Origin: Mesorhizobium sp. LNHC252B00
Lineage (GTDB): Bacteria; Pseudomonadota; Alphaproteobacteria; Rhizobiales; Rhizobiaceae
DNA: 64,000 nt
NCBI RefSeq assembly: GCF_000502955.1
Contig: NZ_AYWO01000009.1
Coordinates: 16,560 to 80,559, forward strand
Reading direction: 5' to 3'
In this document: piece by piece, positions 26,703 to 36,970 of the stretch
Layout of the letters: each line of letters opens with the position of its first letter
Numbering within the stretch: position 1 is the stretch's first letter
Notes under the pieces: model-generated
The model's database searches: none
What the model was told of the DNA's origin: nothing
The model's input: the letters and a program-made list of their open reading frames with translations, nothing else
Program-made: the position numbers and the translations under genes

Positions 26703-26845
26703 TTTATCCCTGTTCCCGACCAAGCGCGCCAAGCCCCTGACGCATACGCCGCACAAATGCCCGATTGATGTGAGGATCACAAGTTGAGGAAGTTTCCGGC
26801 GCCGACTTTTCATCTTTCGCCCGCTCGTCTACCAGTGGAGCCATC

Positions 26846-28240
26846 ATGTTGAGCCGACCCAGATCGACGATTGCCCGGACAGCGCGCGTCTTCGCGACGC
26901 TTTCGCTTGGCGTTGCGGTCGCAGCGGCAAGTTCGGTCAGCGCCTTCGCCCAGAACGTGCCGGTCGTACGCGACGCCGAGATCGAAGCGCTGGTGCGCGA
27001 CTACGCGCGGCCGATCTTCAGGGCGGCGGGTCTGGCAAATGACGGCATCGACATCGTGCTGGTCAACGACCAGAGCTTCAACGCCTTCGTCACCGGGCGC
27101 CGGCTGTTCATCAACACCGGTGCGCTGATGACGGCCGAGACGCCCAACGAGATCATCGGCGTCATTGCCCACGAAGCCGGCCATATCGCCGGCGGTCACC
27201 AGCAGAAACTGCGCGACCAGCTCGAACGCGCCAAGACGATGGCCATCATCGCGACGTTGCTTGGCGCCGGCGCCATGGTCGCCGGTGCGACCACCAACAG
27301 CCGCGGCCTTGCCGGCGCCGGCATGGGCGTGGCGGCCGGTGGCGGCGAGATGGCACAGCGCAGCATCCTCGCCTATCAGCGCACCGAGGAGATGACGGCC
27401 GATCGCTCGGCGATCACTTATCTCAACGCCACCGGCCAGTCCGGCATGGGCATGCTGAAGACCTTCCGCCGCTTCCAGACGGCGCTGTCGCTTTCGGGAG
27501 CGCAGGTCGATCCCTACCGGATCAGCCATCCGATGCCGCAGGACCGCATCTCCAATCTGGACGTGCTGGTGAAACAGAGCCCCAATGTCGATAGGCTGGA
27601 CCCTCCCGCCCTGCAGCAGCGTCATGACATGATGCGGGTGAAGATCGCCGTCTACATGGATGGCCAGGCGGCTGCGTCGCGGCTGATGCGAAAGATGCAG
27701 GGAACACTGGCCGCACAGTATGGCGACGCTCAGTCGACCTACCTGTTCGGCAACATTGCCGCTGCCCTCGCCAAGACCAATGCATTGATCAAGGCGCAGC
27801 CGAAGAACGCCTATTTCCAGGAACTGCGCGGCGATATCCTGATGAAGGCGAACAAGCCCAAGGATGCGGCCGAGGCCTATGCGAAGGCAGTCAGCCTCGA
27901 TCCGGCGCGGTCCGGATTGCTGCCTGTCTCCCTTGGCCAGGCGCTGATGGCCGTCGGCACGCCCGACTCGCTGAAAAAAGCCGTGGTGCAGATCAACAAT
28001 GGCCTCGAGCGCGACAAGGAAAATTCGGCCGGCTATCGTTATCTGGCGCAAGCCTATGGCGAGCTGGGTGATATTCCGGGCGCCGAACTCGCCACCGCCG
28101 AAGGTCACTTCTATTCCGGCAACTACAAGGATGCGAAGATTTTCGCCATGCGGGCGCAGCAAGAGATGAAGCGCGGCGAGCCGCGCTGGCTTCGCGCCCA
28201 GGATATCATAAACTACAAGCCATCAACCAAGATCAAGTGA
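26846..28240 (+). CDS. Periplasmic M48 metalloprotease with TPR repeats (BepA-like)
   Basis: A 464-residue protein. A signal peptide ends at SAFAQ near residue 32. The protease domain carries the zinc motif HEAGH (about 108-112) and the third ligand Glu in RTEEMTADRSAI. The C-terminal third has TPR-like helices (EAYAKAVSLDPA, AGYRYLAQAYGELGD). This matches the BepA/YfgC family, which helps assemble or clear outer-membrane proteins. GGAG lies nine bases before the ATG. It is followed by the DsbA-like gene in the same direction. Confidence 0.92.
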   Translation: MLSRPRSTIARTARVFATLSLGVAVAAASSVSAFAQNVPVVRDAEIEALVRDYARPIFRAAGLANDGIDIVLVNDQSFNAFVTGRRLFINTGALMTAETPNEIIGVIAHEAGHIAGGHQQKLRDQLERAKTMAIIATLLGAGAMVAGATTNSRGLAGAGMGVAAGGGEMAQRSILAYQRTEEMTADRSAITYLNATGQSGMGMLKTFRRFQTALSLSGAQVDPYRISHPMPQDRISNLDVLVKQSPNVDRLDPPALQQRHDMMRVKIAVYMDGQAAASRLMRKMQGTLAAQYGDAQSTYLFGNIAAALAKTNALIKAQPKNAYFQELRGDILMKANKPKDAAEAYAKAVSLDPARSGLLPVSLGQALMAVGTPDSLKKAVVQINNGLERDKENSAGYRYLAQAYGELGDIPGAELATAEGHFYSGNYKDAKIFAMRAQQEMKRGEPRWLRAQDIINYKPSTKIK

Positions 28241-28300
28241 ACCTTCCGGCCACGAGCTGCGACACAGCCAGGCCGGGAAACAGGTAGAAGGAACGGAACG

Positions 28301-29104
28301 ATGAAAAAGGCACTGCTGCTGGGCACCACGGGGGTTGCGGTCGCGTTGGCCATGCTGGCTTTCGGATTCGTGGCCGGAAGCCCGCAGATTGCCAAGGCCG
28401 GTACGACGCAGCCCGTCGAGACGGTAGCGGCCGACACCAAGATCGACCGCAGCGAGGTGGAAGGCATCATCCGCGACTATCTGCTCAAGAACCCGGAAGT
28501 CCTTCTGGAGGTCCAGGACGCACTCGAGGCCAAGCAGAAGGAAGAGCAGCGCATCGCTCATCTCGGCGTGATCAAGAACGCCAAGGACCAGATATTCAAC
28601 TCCGCTTTCGATGGCGTCGTCGGCAATCCGAACGGCAAGGTCACCATCGTCGAGTTCTACGATTACAATTGCGGCTTCTGCAGACGCGCCATCGAAGACA
28701 TGAGGGCGCTGACCAAGTCCGATCCGGACCTGCGCTTCGTGCTCAAGGAATTCCCGATCCTCGGACCGGATTCGCAGAAGGCGAGCGTCGTCTCGATGGC
28801 CTTTCACCTGATGCACCCGGAAAAATACGGCGAGTTCCACAATGCGCTGCTAGGCGGCCAGGGACGTGCCACCGAGGCGGCGGCCATCAAGGTCGCGCTG
28901 TCGCTCGGTGCCGACGAAGCAACGCTGAGCGAGAAAATGAAGGACCCAAGAATCACCGAGGCCTTCTCCAAGACCTACGATCTTGCCAGCAAGCTGGCGA
29001 TCACCGGAACGCCGTCCTATGTCGTCGGCAACGAGGTGGTATTCGGGGCGCTTGGGCAGGAAGTGCTGGCCGAAAAGATCGAGGCGGCGAAAGCCGCCCT
29101 CTGA
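28301..29104 (+). CDS. DsbA-like thiol-disulfide oxidoreductase
   Basis: A 267-residue periplasmic protein. An N-terminal hydrophobic segment (LLGTTGVAVALAMLAFGFVAG) is a signal peptide or anchor. A helical stalk (RSEVEGIIRDYLLKNPEVL, as in ScsC/Com1 proteins) comes before the thioredoxin fold, with active site CGFC (about 124-127) and the cis-proline loop GTPSYVV. It may oxidise or isomerise disulfides of exported proteins. It lies 60 bases after the M48 protease, with AGAAGGAACGG as the ribosome site, so it is likely co-transcribed. Confidence 0.9.
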   Translation: MKKALLLGTTGVAVALAMLAFGFVAGSPQIAKAGTTQPVETVAADTKIDRSEVEGIIRDYLLKNPEVLLEVQDALEAKQKEEQRIAHLGVIKNAKDQIFNSAFDGVVGNPNGKVTIVEFYDYNCGFCRRAIEDMRALTKSDPDLRFVLKEFPILGPDSQKASVVSMAFHLMHPEKYGEFHNALLGGQGRATEAAAIKVALSLGADEATLSEKMKDPRITEAFSKTYDLASKLAITGTPSYVVGNEVVFGALGQEVLAEKIEAAKAAL

Positions 29105-29255
29105 TCTTGCTACCAACCTATTTTTCTCACGGGCACATTTCCGCCTGTTGTGGACAGTGAAAGAACGCACTTGCGCTCTTTCCGCGGGCGGGTATGCCCA
29201 TTATAGAAGGCCCAGCGCGTCGACTTGATGTCAGCGCCGGAAAAGGTCGGCTTTT

Positions 29256-29690
29256 TTGAAAACGGTTTTCGTTCTGAACGGTCCCAATCTCAACGCGCTC
29301 GGCAAACGCGAGCCTGGCATCTATGGCGGCAAGACGCTTGCCGCCATCGCCGAAGACTGCAAACAGGCCGGCACGGCACTTGGACTCGAAATCGATTTCC
29401 GCCAGTCGAATCACGAGGGCGACCTTGTCGACTGGATTCAGGAAGCCGGCGACAAGGCTGTCGGAATCGTCATCAATCCTGGCGCTTACAGCCATACCTC
29501 GATCGCCATCCACGACGCCATCCGCGCTATCGCGCCGTTGCCGGTGGCAGAAGTCCATCTTTCCAACATCCATGCGCGGGAACCATTCCGCCACGTCTCC
29601 ATGGTCGCGCCGGTTGCCGTCGGCATGATCTGTGGCTTTGGGCCGCTCGGCTATACGCTGGCGCTGCAGGCGCTGGCCGCACGCCTATGA
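29256..29690 (+). CDS. aroQ: 3-dehydroquinate dehydratase, type II
   Basis: A 144-residue shikimate-pathway enzyme that dehydrates 3-dehydroquinate. Family motifs: [20 protein letters not shown] with the catalytic Tyr, [25 protein letters not shown], and [10 protein letters not shown] with the catalytic His. The start is TTG at 29256, giving the normal N-terminus [11 protein letters not shown]. It begins an aroQ-accB-accC-aat gene run. Confidence 0.94.
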   Translation: MKTVFVLNGPNLNALGKREPGIYGGKTLAAIAEDCKQAGTALGLEIDFRQSNHEGDLVDWIQEAGDKAVGIVINPGAYSHTSIAIHDAIRAIAPLPVAEVHLSNIHAREPFRHVSMVAPVAVGMICGFGPLGYTLALQALAARL

Positions 29691-29716
29691 CCGGCCAACA
29701 AACAGAAGGCTCGAAA

Positions 29717-30178
29717 ATGTCGATAAAGAAGAACGGTGTTGACCAGCAGCTGATCCGCGATCTGGCGGGCATACTGAACGACACCAATCTCACGGAGATC
29801 GAGGTCGAGCTGGGCGACCTGAAGGTGCGCGTCTCACGCCAGGCGCCCGCCGTTCACGCGATCGCAGCACCGCAGCCGGCCTATGCGCCGGCAACAGCTC
29901 AGCCAGCCGCTATGGCCGCCGCCCCGGCGGTGGCCGACGTGTCGAAGAACGCGGTCACCTCGCCCATGGTCGGCACCGCCTATCTGGCACCGTCGCCCGA
30001 CGCCAAGGCGTTCATCGAAGTCGGCCAGAAGGTCAAGGAAGGCCAGACGCTGCTGATCATCGAGGCGATGAAGACGATGAACCAGATCCCCTCGCCGCGC
30101 GCCGGCACGGTGACGGCGATCCTTTTCGAGGATGCGACGCCGGTCGAATACGGCATGCCGCTCGTCGTGATCGAGTAG
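29717..30178 (+). CDS. accB: Acetyl-CoA carboxylase biotin carboxyl carrier protein
   Basis: A 153-residue protein that carries biotin for acetyl-CoA carboxylase. The N-terminal helical part is followed by an Ala/Pro-rich linker ([16 protein letters not shown]). The C-terminal lipoyl-like domain has the biotinylated lysine in EAMKTMNQI (about residue 119). The start at 29717 is preceded by AGAAGG; an ATG overlapping the aroQ stop at 29687 would add ten residues. The gene is nine bases ahead of accC. Confidence 0.95.
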   Translation: MSIKKNGVDQQLIRDLAGILNDTNLTEIEVELGDLKVRVSRQAPAVHAIAAPQPAYAPATAQPAAMAAAPAVADVSKNAVTSPMVGTAYLAPSPDAKAFIEVGQKVKEGQTLLIIEAMKTMNQIPSPRAGTVTAILFEDATPVEYGMPLVVIE

Positions 30179-30187
30179 AGCGGACTG

Positions 30188-31531
30188 ATGTTTCAGAAGA
30201 TTCTCATCGCCAATCGCGGCGAAATCGCTCTTCGGGTCCTGCGCGCCTGCAAGGAACTCGGCATCCAGACGGTGGTGGTGCATTCGACTGCCGATGCCGA
30301 CGCCATGCATGTGCGGCTCGCCGACGAGAGCGTCTGCATTGGCCCGCCGCCATCGCGCGACAGCTATCTCAACATCCATCAGATCGTCGCGGCTTGCGAA
30401 ATCACCGGTGCCGACGCAGTGCATCCGGGCTACGGCTTCCTGTCGGAGAACGCCAAGTTCGCTGACATCCTGGCTGCGCACAACATCACATTCATCGGCC
30501 CGACCGGCGACCACATTCGCATCATGGGTGACAAGATCGAGGCCAAGCGAACTGCAAAACGCCTCGGCATTCCGGTGGTGCCCGGTTCGGACGGCGCGGT
30601 CACCGATCAAAAGGAGGCCAGGCGCATTGCCGCCGAGATCGGCTATCCCGTGATCATCAAGGCATCCGCAGGCGGTGGTGGGCGCGGAATGAAGGTCGCC
30701 CTTACCGAGGCTGAACTTGAGATCGCCTTGCAGACAGCGAGCAGCGAAGCTGGAGCGGCCTTCGGCGACGATGCCGTCTACATCGAAAAGTACCTGGAAA
30801 AACCACGCCATATCGAGGTGCAGGTGTTTGGCGACGGCTTTGGCCGCGGCGTGCATTTCGGCGAGCGCGACTGCTCGCTGCAGCGTCGCCACCAGAAGGT
30901 CTGGGAGGAGGCTCCCTCACCGGCCCTCAACGCCGAAGAACGGGCTCGTATTGGCGGTATCTGTGCCAAAGCCATCGCTGATCTCGGCTATTCCGGCGCC
31001 GGCACGATCGAATTCCTTTATGAGGATGGCGAGTTTTATTTCATAGAGATGAACACGCGCCTGCAGGTCGAGCATCCGGTGACGGAAGCGATCACCGGCA
31101 TCGATCTCGTGCATGAACAGATCCGCGTTGCGTCCGGCGGCGGCCTCTCGGTGAGGCAGGAGGACATCAAGTTCAACGGCCATGCCATCGAATGCCGCAT
31201 CAATGCCGAGGACCCGCGTACCTTCACGCCGTCTCCCGGCACGATCACGCACTTCCACACACCGGGCGGCCTGGGCATACGCGTCGATTCCGGCGTCTAT
31301 TCGGGCTATAAGATCCCGCCCTATTACGATAGCCTGATCGGCAAGCTGATCGTGCATGGGCGCAACCGCGTCGAGTGCATGATGCGCCTGCGCCGCGCGT
31401 TGGACGAATTCGTCGTCGACGGTATCAAGACGACGTTGCCGCTGTTTCGCGATCTCGTCGGCAATGCCGACATCGCCAATGGCGAGTATGATATCCATTG
31501 GCTGGAAAAATATCTGGCCGAGGAAGAGTAA
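30188..31531 (+). CDS. accC: Acetyl-CoA carboxylase biotin carboxylase subunit
   Basis: A 447-residue ATP-grasp enzyme that carboxylates the biotin of AccB. N-terminal [17 protein letters not shown], the glycine-rich loop GGGGRGMK (about residue 162), [12 protein letters not shown] and [14 protein letters not shown] are the expected motifs. The C-terminal domain includes ECRINAEDP. Full length. Confidence 0.97.
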   Translation: MFQKILIANRGEIALRVLRACKELGIQTVVVHSTADADAMHVRLADESVCIGPPPSRDSYLNIHQIVAACEITGADAVHPGYGFLSENAKFADILAAHNITFIGPTGDHIRIMGDKIEAKRTAKRLGIPVVPGSDGAVTDQKEARRIAAEIGYPVIIKASAGGGGRGMKVALTEAELEIALQTASSEAGAAFGDDAVYIEKYLEKPRHIEVQVFGDGFGRGVHFGERDCSLQRRHQKVWEEAPSPALNAEERARIGGICAKAIADLGYSGAGTIEFLYEDGEFYFIEMNTRLQVEHPVTEAITGIDLVHEQIRVASGGGLSVRQEDIKFNGHAIECRINAEDPRTFTPSPGTITHFHTPGGLGIRVDSGVYSGYKIPPYYDSLIGKLIVHGRNRVECMMRLRRALDEFVVDGIKTTLPLFRDLVGNADIANGEYDIHWLEKYLAEEE

Positions 31532-31543
31532 CGCGGAGACGCG

Positions 31544-32161
31544 ATGACCCGTCCCTACGCGCCCGGCTATCGCATTCCCACCGACCTTCTGCTCAAGGCC
31601 TATGCGTCGGGCGTGTTCCCGATGGCCGAAAGTGCCGGCGACCCGGAAGTGTTCTGGGTACGGCCGGAGACGCGTGGCATCATACCGCTCGACCATTTCC
31701 ACACACCGAAAAGCCTTAGGAAAGCGATCAAGAAGAGCCCTTTCGACATCCGTTTCGATTTCGACTTCGAAGCGACGATCGACGGTTGCGCCGAGAAGCG
31801 CGCCGAGCGCCGGTCGACCTGGATCAATGCGCCGATCCGCGAAGCCTATGTCGAACTGCATCGGATAGGGCATTGTCATTCGGTCGAGGCGTGGCGCGAC
31901 GAGCGGCTGGTCGGTGGCCTCTATGGTGTGTCGCTCGGCCGGGTGTTCTTTGGCGAGAGCATGTTCGCCAGGGAGACCGACGCTTCCAAGATCTGCCTTT
32001 ATTATCTCGTCGAGCGCCTGAAGGCGCGGGGCTTCGCGCTACTTGATACGCAGTTCACCACCGAGCACCTCAAGCGCTTCGGCGCGGTCGACGTGCCGCG
32101 CGGCAAATACGAGAAGATGCTGGCCGATGCGCTCAAGGGCGAGGCCGTATTCTACCCCTGA
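31544..32161 (+). CDS. aat: Leucyl/phenylalanyl-tRNA-protein transferase
   Basis: A 205-residue enzyme of the N-end rule that adds Leu or Phe to proteins with N-terminal Lys or Arg. Conserved: [45 protein letters not shown] and TEHLKRFGA. It ends ten bases inside the convergent DUF4440-like gene. Confidence 0.94.
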   Translation: MTRPYAPGYRIPTDLLLKAYASGVFPMAESAGDPEVFWVRPETRGIIPLDHFHTPKSLRKAIKKSPFDIRFDFDFEATIDGCAEKRAERRSTWINAPIREAYVELHRIGHCHSVEAWRDERLVGGLYGVSLGRVFFGESMFARETDASKICLYYLVERLKARGFALLDTQFTTEHLKRFGAVDVPRGKYEKMLADALKGEAVFYP

Positions 32162-32544
32162 CGATTAGCCCCGACTTCGATCGGCGTCTGCGCATGGAAC
32201 ATCATCTTCCAGCCATTGGCGCGATGGACGTAGCCAGTGCTGACCAGCGCCGCGTAAGGCTCCCCGTTCTCACGTGTCGCGTGCGCCTCGTAAGTCAGCA
32301 TGACGATGTCGCTGCCCGGCTCGATAATTCCCTTGAGGTCGATGTTCAGATCGCGCCAGCGATTGGGTTTGGTTGCGGTCTTGGCGAGATCGGCATTGTC
32401 CATCGCCTTTGCCATCTGCGGAAATGCTACGAGGCATTCGGTGTCGGCATTGGCGGCATAGTAGGCCGCGTCGCCCGTCCAGAACCCCTTTTCGAGTTCA
32501 AGCAATTCTGCCTTGCTGGCCGTGATGCGCTTGCTGTCTGACAT
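32152..32544 (-). CDS. SnoaL/DUF4440-like protein (NTF2 fold)
   Basis: A 130-residue protein with the pattern of small NTF2-like proteins: an N-terminal helix ([20 protein letters not shown]), then strands ending [12 protein letters not shown]. The fold binds small ligands or acts as an enzyme; no function can be given. The ATG at 32544 has GGAGGA upstream. Its 3' end overlaps aat by ten bases on the opposite strand. Confidence 0.75.
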   Translation of the reverse strand: MSDSKRITASKAELLELEKGFWTGDAAYYAANADTECLVAFPQMAKAMDNADLAKTATKPNRWRDLNIDLKGIIEPGSDIVMLTYEAHATRENGEPYAALVSTGYVHRANGWKMMFHAQTPIEVGANRQG

Positions 32545-32619
32545 CGGAAGATCCTCCTTACGCATAGATGCGCAGTCTTCCGTGGCCCAACGCTTGGTGA
32601 CCGAGACGGTTCCGGAGGA

Positions 32620-33243
32620 TCAGTTGGCGTCGGTCGAATCGGGATCCGAAGCGTCCGGCTCAGTCACATCCGGTTCTGTCACATCTGGCGTTGTCAGGTC
32701 CTGCTCGGTCGCGTCCGGGGTTGCCGCAGGTTTCGGTTTGGCTGCGGCGGGCTTCGAAGCGTCGGCTTTGGTGGCGTCAGCCTTGGCGCCGTCGGGCGCC
32801 GGGACATCCGACTTCTGTTTGCATTCCTTCAGCCAGACGTCGTAGACGGCATGCTCGACGGCGTTGAGGCCGGGGCTTTCGGCAAACATCCAACCGGTGA
32901 AGATGCGGCGGATCTTGCGGTCGAGCGTGATCTCGTCGACCTCGACGAAGGAATCTGTCCTCGGCTCTTCGTTCTGCGGCCGCGAATAGCAAACGCGTGG
33001 CGTCACCTGCAAGGCACCGAATTGCACTGTCTCGTCGATATAGACATCGAAGGTGATGATGCGGCCGGTGATCTTGTCGATGCCGGCGAACTCGGCGACG
33101 GGATTGGTGACCCGCTCCGATGCCGCGGGCGGTGCCGGCGCCGGTGCGGCGGGTTCAGGCGAGGCAGCAAACGCCACCGTGCCAACGCCAAGACCGGCGG
33201 CTAGTATCATACCGCCCATCGATGTCAGGTTGAAAAAGCTCAT
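32620..33243 (-). CDS. DUF2155 family exported protein
   Basis: A 207-residue protein with a signal peptide (cleaved after AFA, residue 26) and a Pro/Ala-rich linker. A conserved central domain (residues 45-140) carries FAGIDKITGRIITFDVYIDE, ALQVTPRVCYSRP, and RIFTGWMFAESPGLNAVEHAVYDVWLKEC in order, which is the DUF2155 pattern. The last 60 residues are a low-complexity tail of Lys/Ala then Asp/Thr/Pro (repeated TxPDVTEPD units). This gene is usually next to the NDUFA12-like gene in Rhizobiales, as here. Confidence 0.88.
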   Translation of the reverse strand: MSFFNLTSMGGMILAAGLGVGTVAFAASPEPAAPAPAPPAASERVTNPVAEFAGIDKITGRIITFDVYIDETVQFGALQVTPRVCYSRPQNEEPRTDSFVEVDEITLDRKIRRIFTGWMFAESPGLNAVEHAVYDVWLKECKQKSDVPAPDGAKADATKADASKPAAAKPKPAATPDATEQDLTTPDVTEPDVTEPDASDPDSTDAN

Positions 33244-33366
33244 GCAATGGTACCGGTGGTTCGCGCCCGGGCGACATTATCGATCGCCAAGGCTAGTCGC
33301 CGTTTTCTGATCAGCAAGCAGCTAAACACCAATTGTGGCGATAAAGGACCGTCCTGCACCCTATAG

Positions 33367-33765
33367 CTACGATCCAGGTGTCCAGGCGTCGTAGTCGCCA
33401 GTAACCTGCGGGCGATGCTGATTGGTCAGCACCGAGCCCTTCGGGCGATAGGCAGCCGGGCTGCCGGTCAGGTTGGGCTGATGAGGCTTCTGCCAGTCGC
33501 GCGGCTTGTAGTCTTCGCTTGCCGGCGCGACATCGACGCGGTGATGGATCCAGCCGTGCCAGCCGGGCGGTATGGCTGAGGCCTCCGAATAGTTGCGATA
33601 GATGACCCAGCGGCGCGTGCGGCCTTCCGAATCGATACCGCCTTCGTAATAGACATTGCCTGCTTCGTCCTGGCCGACCTTCTTGCCATGCCGCCAGGTG
33701 TGCAGGCGCGTCCCCAGCGTCTGGCTGTTCCACCAGGTGAAAAACTGCGTCAGGAAAGTCTTCAT
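33367..33765 (-). CDS. NDUFA12-like (17.2 kDa) NADH:ubiquinone oxidoreductase accessory protein
   Basis: A 132-residue protein homologous to the complex I accessory subunit NDUFA12/B17.2, which alphaproteobacteria share with mitochondria. Typical parts: FFTWWNSQTLGTRLHTW, GKKVGQDEAGNVYYE, RRWVIYRNYSEASAIPPGWHGWIHH. The ATG at 33765 gives the standard N-terminus MKTFLTQFFTWW. In alphaproteobacteria it is a stable part of complex I. Confidence 0.9.
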   Translation of the reverse strand: MKTFLTQFFTWWNSQTLGTRLHTWRHGKKVGQDEAGNVYYEGGIDSEGRTRRWVIYRNYSEASAIPPGWHGWIHHRVDVAPASEDYKPRDWQKPHQPNLTGSPAAYRPKGSVLTNQHRPQVTGDYDAWTPGS

Positions 33766-33992
33766 CTTTAGAACCCTCGCGCCGGCAGGCCGTTTCCTGC
33801 TTATGGCGTCAGCCCTTGGCGAAGGCAAGGCTTTTGCCACGGGGAACGCCCAATTGGCTTGCCAAAACGCGACACAAGCCGGTGATCTCCTCCGTCGCGG
33901 GATCCGCGCTTGCCAAGCCGTTGCGGTCTTTCTAAAGCTCTGCGCGCGCCTTGCGGGTATCCAAGCCGGCAGCAGGCCAAAGGAGGTGAAGA

Positions 33993-34835
33993 TTGGCCAC
34001 GGAATTGCCGACCACCGACATCCGCATCAGCGCCGAGCTGATTCGCCGCCGCAAGGGCGGCACGCCGATCGTCTGCCTGACCGCCTACACCTACCCCATC
34101 GCCCGTCTGCTCGACGACCATGTCGATCTGCTTCTGGTTGGCGACAGCGTCGCCATGGTGCTGTACGGGCACAAGACGACGCTGGGAGCCTCGCTCGAGA
34201 TGATGATCGCGCATGGGCAAGCGGTCATGCGCGGTTCGGTCAAGGCCTGCGTCGTCGTCGACCTGCCGGCTGGCAGCTATGAGGATTCTACGGTGCAAGC
34301 CGTCGCTTCGGCGCGACGCGTTATTGACGAGACCGGCTGCCAAGCGGTGAAACTCGAAGGTGGCGTCGACATGTTCGGGCAGATCGCGGCCATCGTCGCC
34401 GCCGGCATTCCGGTCATGGGACATATCGGCCTGCAGCCACAATCCGTCGAAAAGGACGGCGGCTACAAGATCAAGGGCCGCACCGAGGAGGCTGTTGCGG
34501 CTTTGCTTCGCGATGCGCTTGCCGTCGAAAGCGCCGGCGCCTTCTCTGTCGTCATCGAAGGCACGGTCGAGACGGTCGCCGCCGATATCACCGGCCGCAT
34601 CGCCATTCCCACCATCGGCATTGGCGCCAGCGGCGACTGCGACGGCCAGATCCTGGTCATCGACGACATGGTCGGGCTCACCGTCGACCGGGTGCCGAAA
34701 TTCGTCAAGGAATACGCCGATCTGCGCAGCGTGATCTCGCATGCGGCTGAAGTCTATGCGGCGGAGGTGCGAAGCCGGGCATTCCCCGGCCCCGGACATG
34801 TCTTTTCGGCGACAAACAGCAGGGACGACACATGA
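33993..34835 (+). CDS. panB: 3-methyl-2-oxobutanoate hydroxymethyltransferase
   Basis: A 280-residue enzyme, the first committed step of pantothenate synthesis: it moves a one-carbon unit from methylene-tetrahydrofolate to ketoisovalerate. Conserved: [27 protein letters not shown] in segments, [28 protein letters not shown]. The start is TTG at 33993, fixed by a near-perfect Shine-Dalgarno (AAAGGAGGTGA at 33979). The stop overlaps the panC start (ATGA). Confidence 0.95.
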   Translation: MATELPTTDIRISAELIRRRKGGTPIVCLTAYTYPIARLLDDHVDLLLVGDSVAMVLYGHKTTLGASLEMMIAHGQAVMRGSVKACVVVDLPAGSYEDSTVQAVASARRVIDETGCQAVKLEGGVDMFGQIAAIVAAGIPVMGHIGLQPQSVEKDGGYKIKGRTEEAVAALLRDALAVESAGAFSVVIEGTVETVAADITGRIAIPTIGIGASGDCDGQILVIDDMVGLTVDRVPKFVKEYADLRSVISHAAEVYAAEVRSRAFPGPGHVFSATNSRDDT

Positions 34836-35683
34836 GCCGGCCACTCGTTGTCGACAGCGTCGCCGCACTTCGCGCGCAAATCCGCGACTGGCGGCACGAC
34901 GGTCTTCGCGTCGCCATGGTGCCGACCATGGGCGCACTGCATGACGGGCACATCTCGCTGGTCAAGATCGCGCTCGATAGAGCCGAGCGCTGCGTCGTGT
35001 CGATCTTCGTCAACCCGACACAGTTCGCGCCGACCGAAGACCTCGACAAGTACCCGCGCCAGCTCGCCCGCGACGTCGACCGGCTCGGAATGGCGAGAGC
35101 CGACCTTGCCTTCACGCCGACGGTTGGCGAGATGTATCCCTCCGGCTTCGCCACGAGAATCTCGGTCGGCGGCCCCTCGGCCGGGCTCGAAGCGGACTTT
35201 CGGCCGACCTTTTTCGACGGCGTCGCCACCGTGGTGGCAAAGCTCTTGCTGCAGGCAACGCCCGACTGTGCGATCTTCGGCGAGAAGGACTACCAGCAGC
35301 TTTGCGTCGTCAGGCAGCTCTGCCGCGACCTCGACTTGCCCGTCGAAATCATCGGCGCACCGACGATCCGCGACGCGCATGGTCTCGCCATGTCGTCACG
35401 CAATGCCTATCTCGACGAGACCGAACTGAGGATCGCCCGCCAGTTCAACGTGATATTGCGCGACACTGCAGCGGCCTTGGCGGCAGGCGCCGGCCAGAGC
35501 CACGCAACCGAAGAGGCCAGCCGTGCCCTGATCGCGGCCGGTTTCCAGAAGGTCGACTATGTCGAGGCACGCGAAAGCCTGACGCTCGCGCCATGGCATC
35601 GAAACGGCGAAGGGCGCCTGCTCGCGGCCGCCTGGCTCGGCAAGACCAGGCTGATCGACAATGTGGAGATCCCCTCTACATAG
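34832..35683 (+). CDS. panC: Pantothenate synthetase
   Basis: A 283-residue enzyme that joins pantoate and beta-alanine using ATP. Motifs: [15 protein letters not shown] (the HxGH nucleotide loop, about residue 36), [27 protein letters not shown] and GLAMSSRN (KMSKS-like loop). Translationally coupled to panB by a four-base overlap. The 3' end faces the VanZ-like gene. Confidence 0.96.
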   Translation: MSRPLVVDSVAALRAQIRDWRHDGLRVAMVPTMGALHDGHISLVKIALDRAERCVVSIFVNPTQFAPTEDLDKYPRQLARDVDRLGMARADLAFTPTVGEMYPSGFATRISVGGPSAGLEADFRPTFFDGVATVVAKLLLQATPDCAIFGEKDYQQLCVVRQLCRDLDLPVEIIGAPTIRDAHGLAMSSRNAYLDETELRIARQFNVILRDTAAALAAGAGQSHATEEASRALIAAGFQKVDYVEARESLTLAPWHRNGEGRLLAAAWLGKTRLIDNVEIPST

Positions 35684-35697
35684 CTCGATACGAAGTC

Positions 35698-35721
35698 TTG
35701 CTGCTTCGGCGCAGCGGTTTT
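35698..35721 (+). terminator. Weak terminator-like hairpin after panC
   Basis: GCTGC and GCAGC pair across TTCGGC, followed by GGTTTTC. Short stem, so only a tentative terminator of the panBC operon. Confidence 0.35.
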
Positions 35722-35731
35722 CTGCCCGCGC

Positions 35732-36076
35732 CTACCGCTCTCCTAATCGTCTGCTGCCTCTGGCGAACAATTGCCCTACGAGGATTCCGACAATACCAGC
35801 ACAGGCTTTCACGACTGCGTCGGCAAGCTCCGCGTGGCGACCGGGGTCGACGATCTGAAGCAGTTCCAACATGCCGGCGGTCACAATCACGAAGATCACC
35901 ACGTGATAAAGTCGGTTGGGGAAGCCGAGCCCCAGGGCGAAGCCCAACAGTGCGTAAGCCAAGGCGCGCTCGACATTTGCCTCAGCGAAGTGCGGCCGCA
36001 TCTGGATCGGCGACAAAGTTGCGAAAACGATGATGGCGAGCAGCGTCAGCGCGGCAATGCGGGACAGTTTGGTCAT
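35732..36076 (-). CDS. VanZ-like small membrane protein
   Basis: A 114-residue membrane protein with about three or four helices (ALTLLAIIVFATLSPI, ALAYALLGFALGLGF, LYHVVIFVIVTAGMLELLQ, and ADAVVKACAGIVGILVGQ). The order SPI...LAY.LLG...ELLQ...R.AELADAVVKACAGI fits VanZ-like proteins. Function not known in this group. Confidence 0.75.
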   Translation of the reverse strand: MTKLSRIAALTLLAIIVFATLSPIQMRPHFAEANVERALAYALLGFALGLGFPNRLYHVVIFVIVTAGMLELLQIVDPGRHAELADAVVKACAGIVGILVGQLFARGSRRLGER

Positions 36077-36154
36077 GTCACTGCATATCCGTCGTAAGCC
36101 GGCACAGCAAACGCCGGGATGACGCAGGGCCGGATCGTTGCCGCCATGCTCGAA

Positions 36155-36852
36155 CTACTCTTCGCTTGGCATATGCAGATACATCGACTGGATGCCGACC
36201 CGGCCCGGTCCGGTGAAGCGGTTGACGACAAAGTTCATATTGGCACCGAAGAAGCCACTCGACAGGCGATCGATCTTGGTTTCCATCGTGACCGAAACAT
36301 CCTTGAACAGCCAGCCACCAGGCTCGATGTCGATGGTCTCGCCGGCGGCGAGCGTCTTTTCGAAGACATTGCCATAGCCGTGCAGCCAGACGATGCCGTC
36401 CCCGGAATCACCGCGAAACCGGTCGATGAAAAAGCCGCTCTGTCCGAACAGCATCGTCGCCAGGCCACGCACACGCTCGAAAGAGTAGTCGACATTGCCG
36501 GTCGCGGCGAGAAACTGGTGCTCGCGCACCTGTATCTCGTCACCACGCTGGAGATGGATCGGTACGATGTGGCCCGGCCCATCGCGGCTGAAGGCGATAA
36601 TGCCCGCCCCTGACGCCTCGGTGACGAATATCTGCATTCCGGCCATCATGCGCTTCAGCGCACCCTTCAGCGATTTAAGGCCGATGGTGATTGTGGAATT
36701 CTTCCACAAAAGGATGTGGTGCTCGAAATAGACTGGCATCCGTGTCACGTCGACCGAGAGCACCGCACCAGTTCGCCGGCTATATGATAGGTGACGCCAC
36801 CAAAGGTCTCGTCCGACACCTGTGTCGGCATCAGTTCCGGCAAGCTCGGCAT
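36155..36852 (-). CDS. AIM24-family protein, frameshifted near its 5' end
   Basis: The family part is clear (PVYFEHHILLWKNSTITIG, KRMMAGMQIFVTEASGAG, ATGNVDYSF, FIDRFRG). The real N-terminus MPSLPELMPTQV...YHIAGELV lies in another frame from ATG at 36852, with GAGGGGG as its ribosome site. That frame runs into a stop soon after GELV. The two parts fit if one base is missing at about 36765 (CACCG CACCAG where CACCGGCACCAG is expected). Corrected length is about 232 residues. Either a true mutation or a one-base sequence error; the rest is undamaged. AIM24 proteins are double-stranded beta-helix proteins of unclear role in bacteria. Confidence 0.75.
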
Positions 36853-36970
36853 GAAAGTCCCCCTCGCCGTCGCGCCGTTGGATGCGGACGCTGGCCCAAG
36901 CAGCGTTGATACGGCTGCGGGGGCAGGTCAAATCAAAAACGCGAGACAATTGGCGACCGGACACGCCGAT

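Noticed and set aside
26810..28162. Long open frame of 450 codons on the minus strand
   Set aside because: It is the antisense shadow of the M48 protease gene. High GC leaves the opposite frame open; it has no ribosome site or family motif.
36155..36964. AIM24 frame taken as a full 269-residue protein
   Set aside because: Its first 60 residues do not resemble the family, while the family N-terminus is found in a different frame. The break at 36765 explains both.
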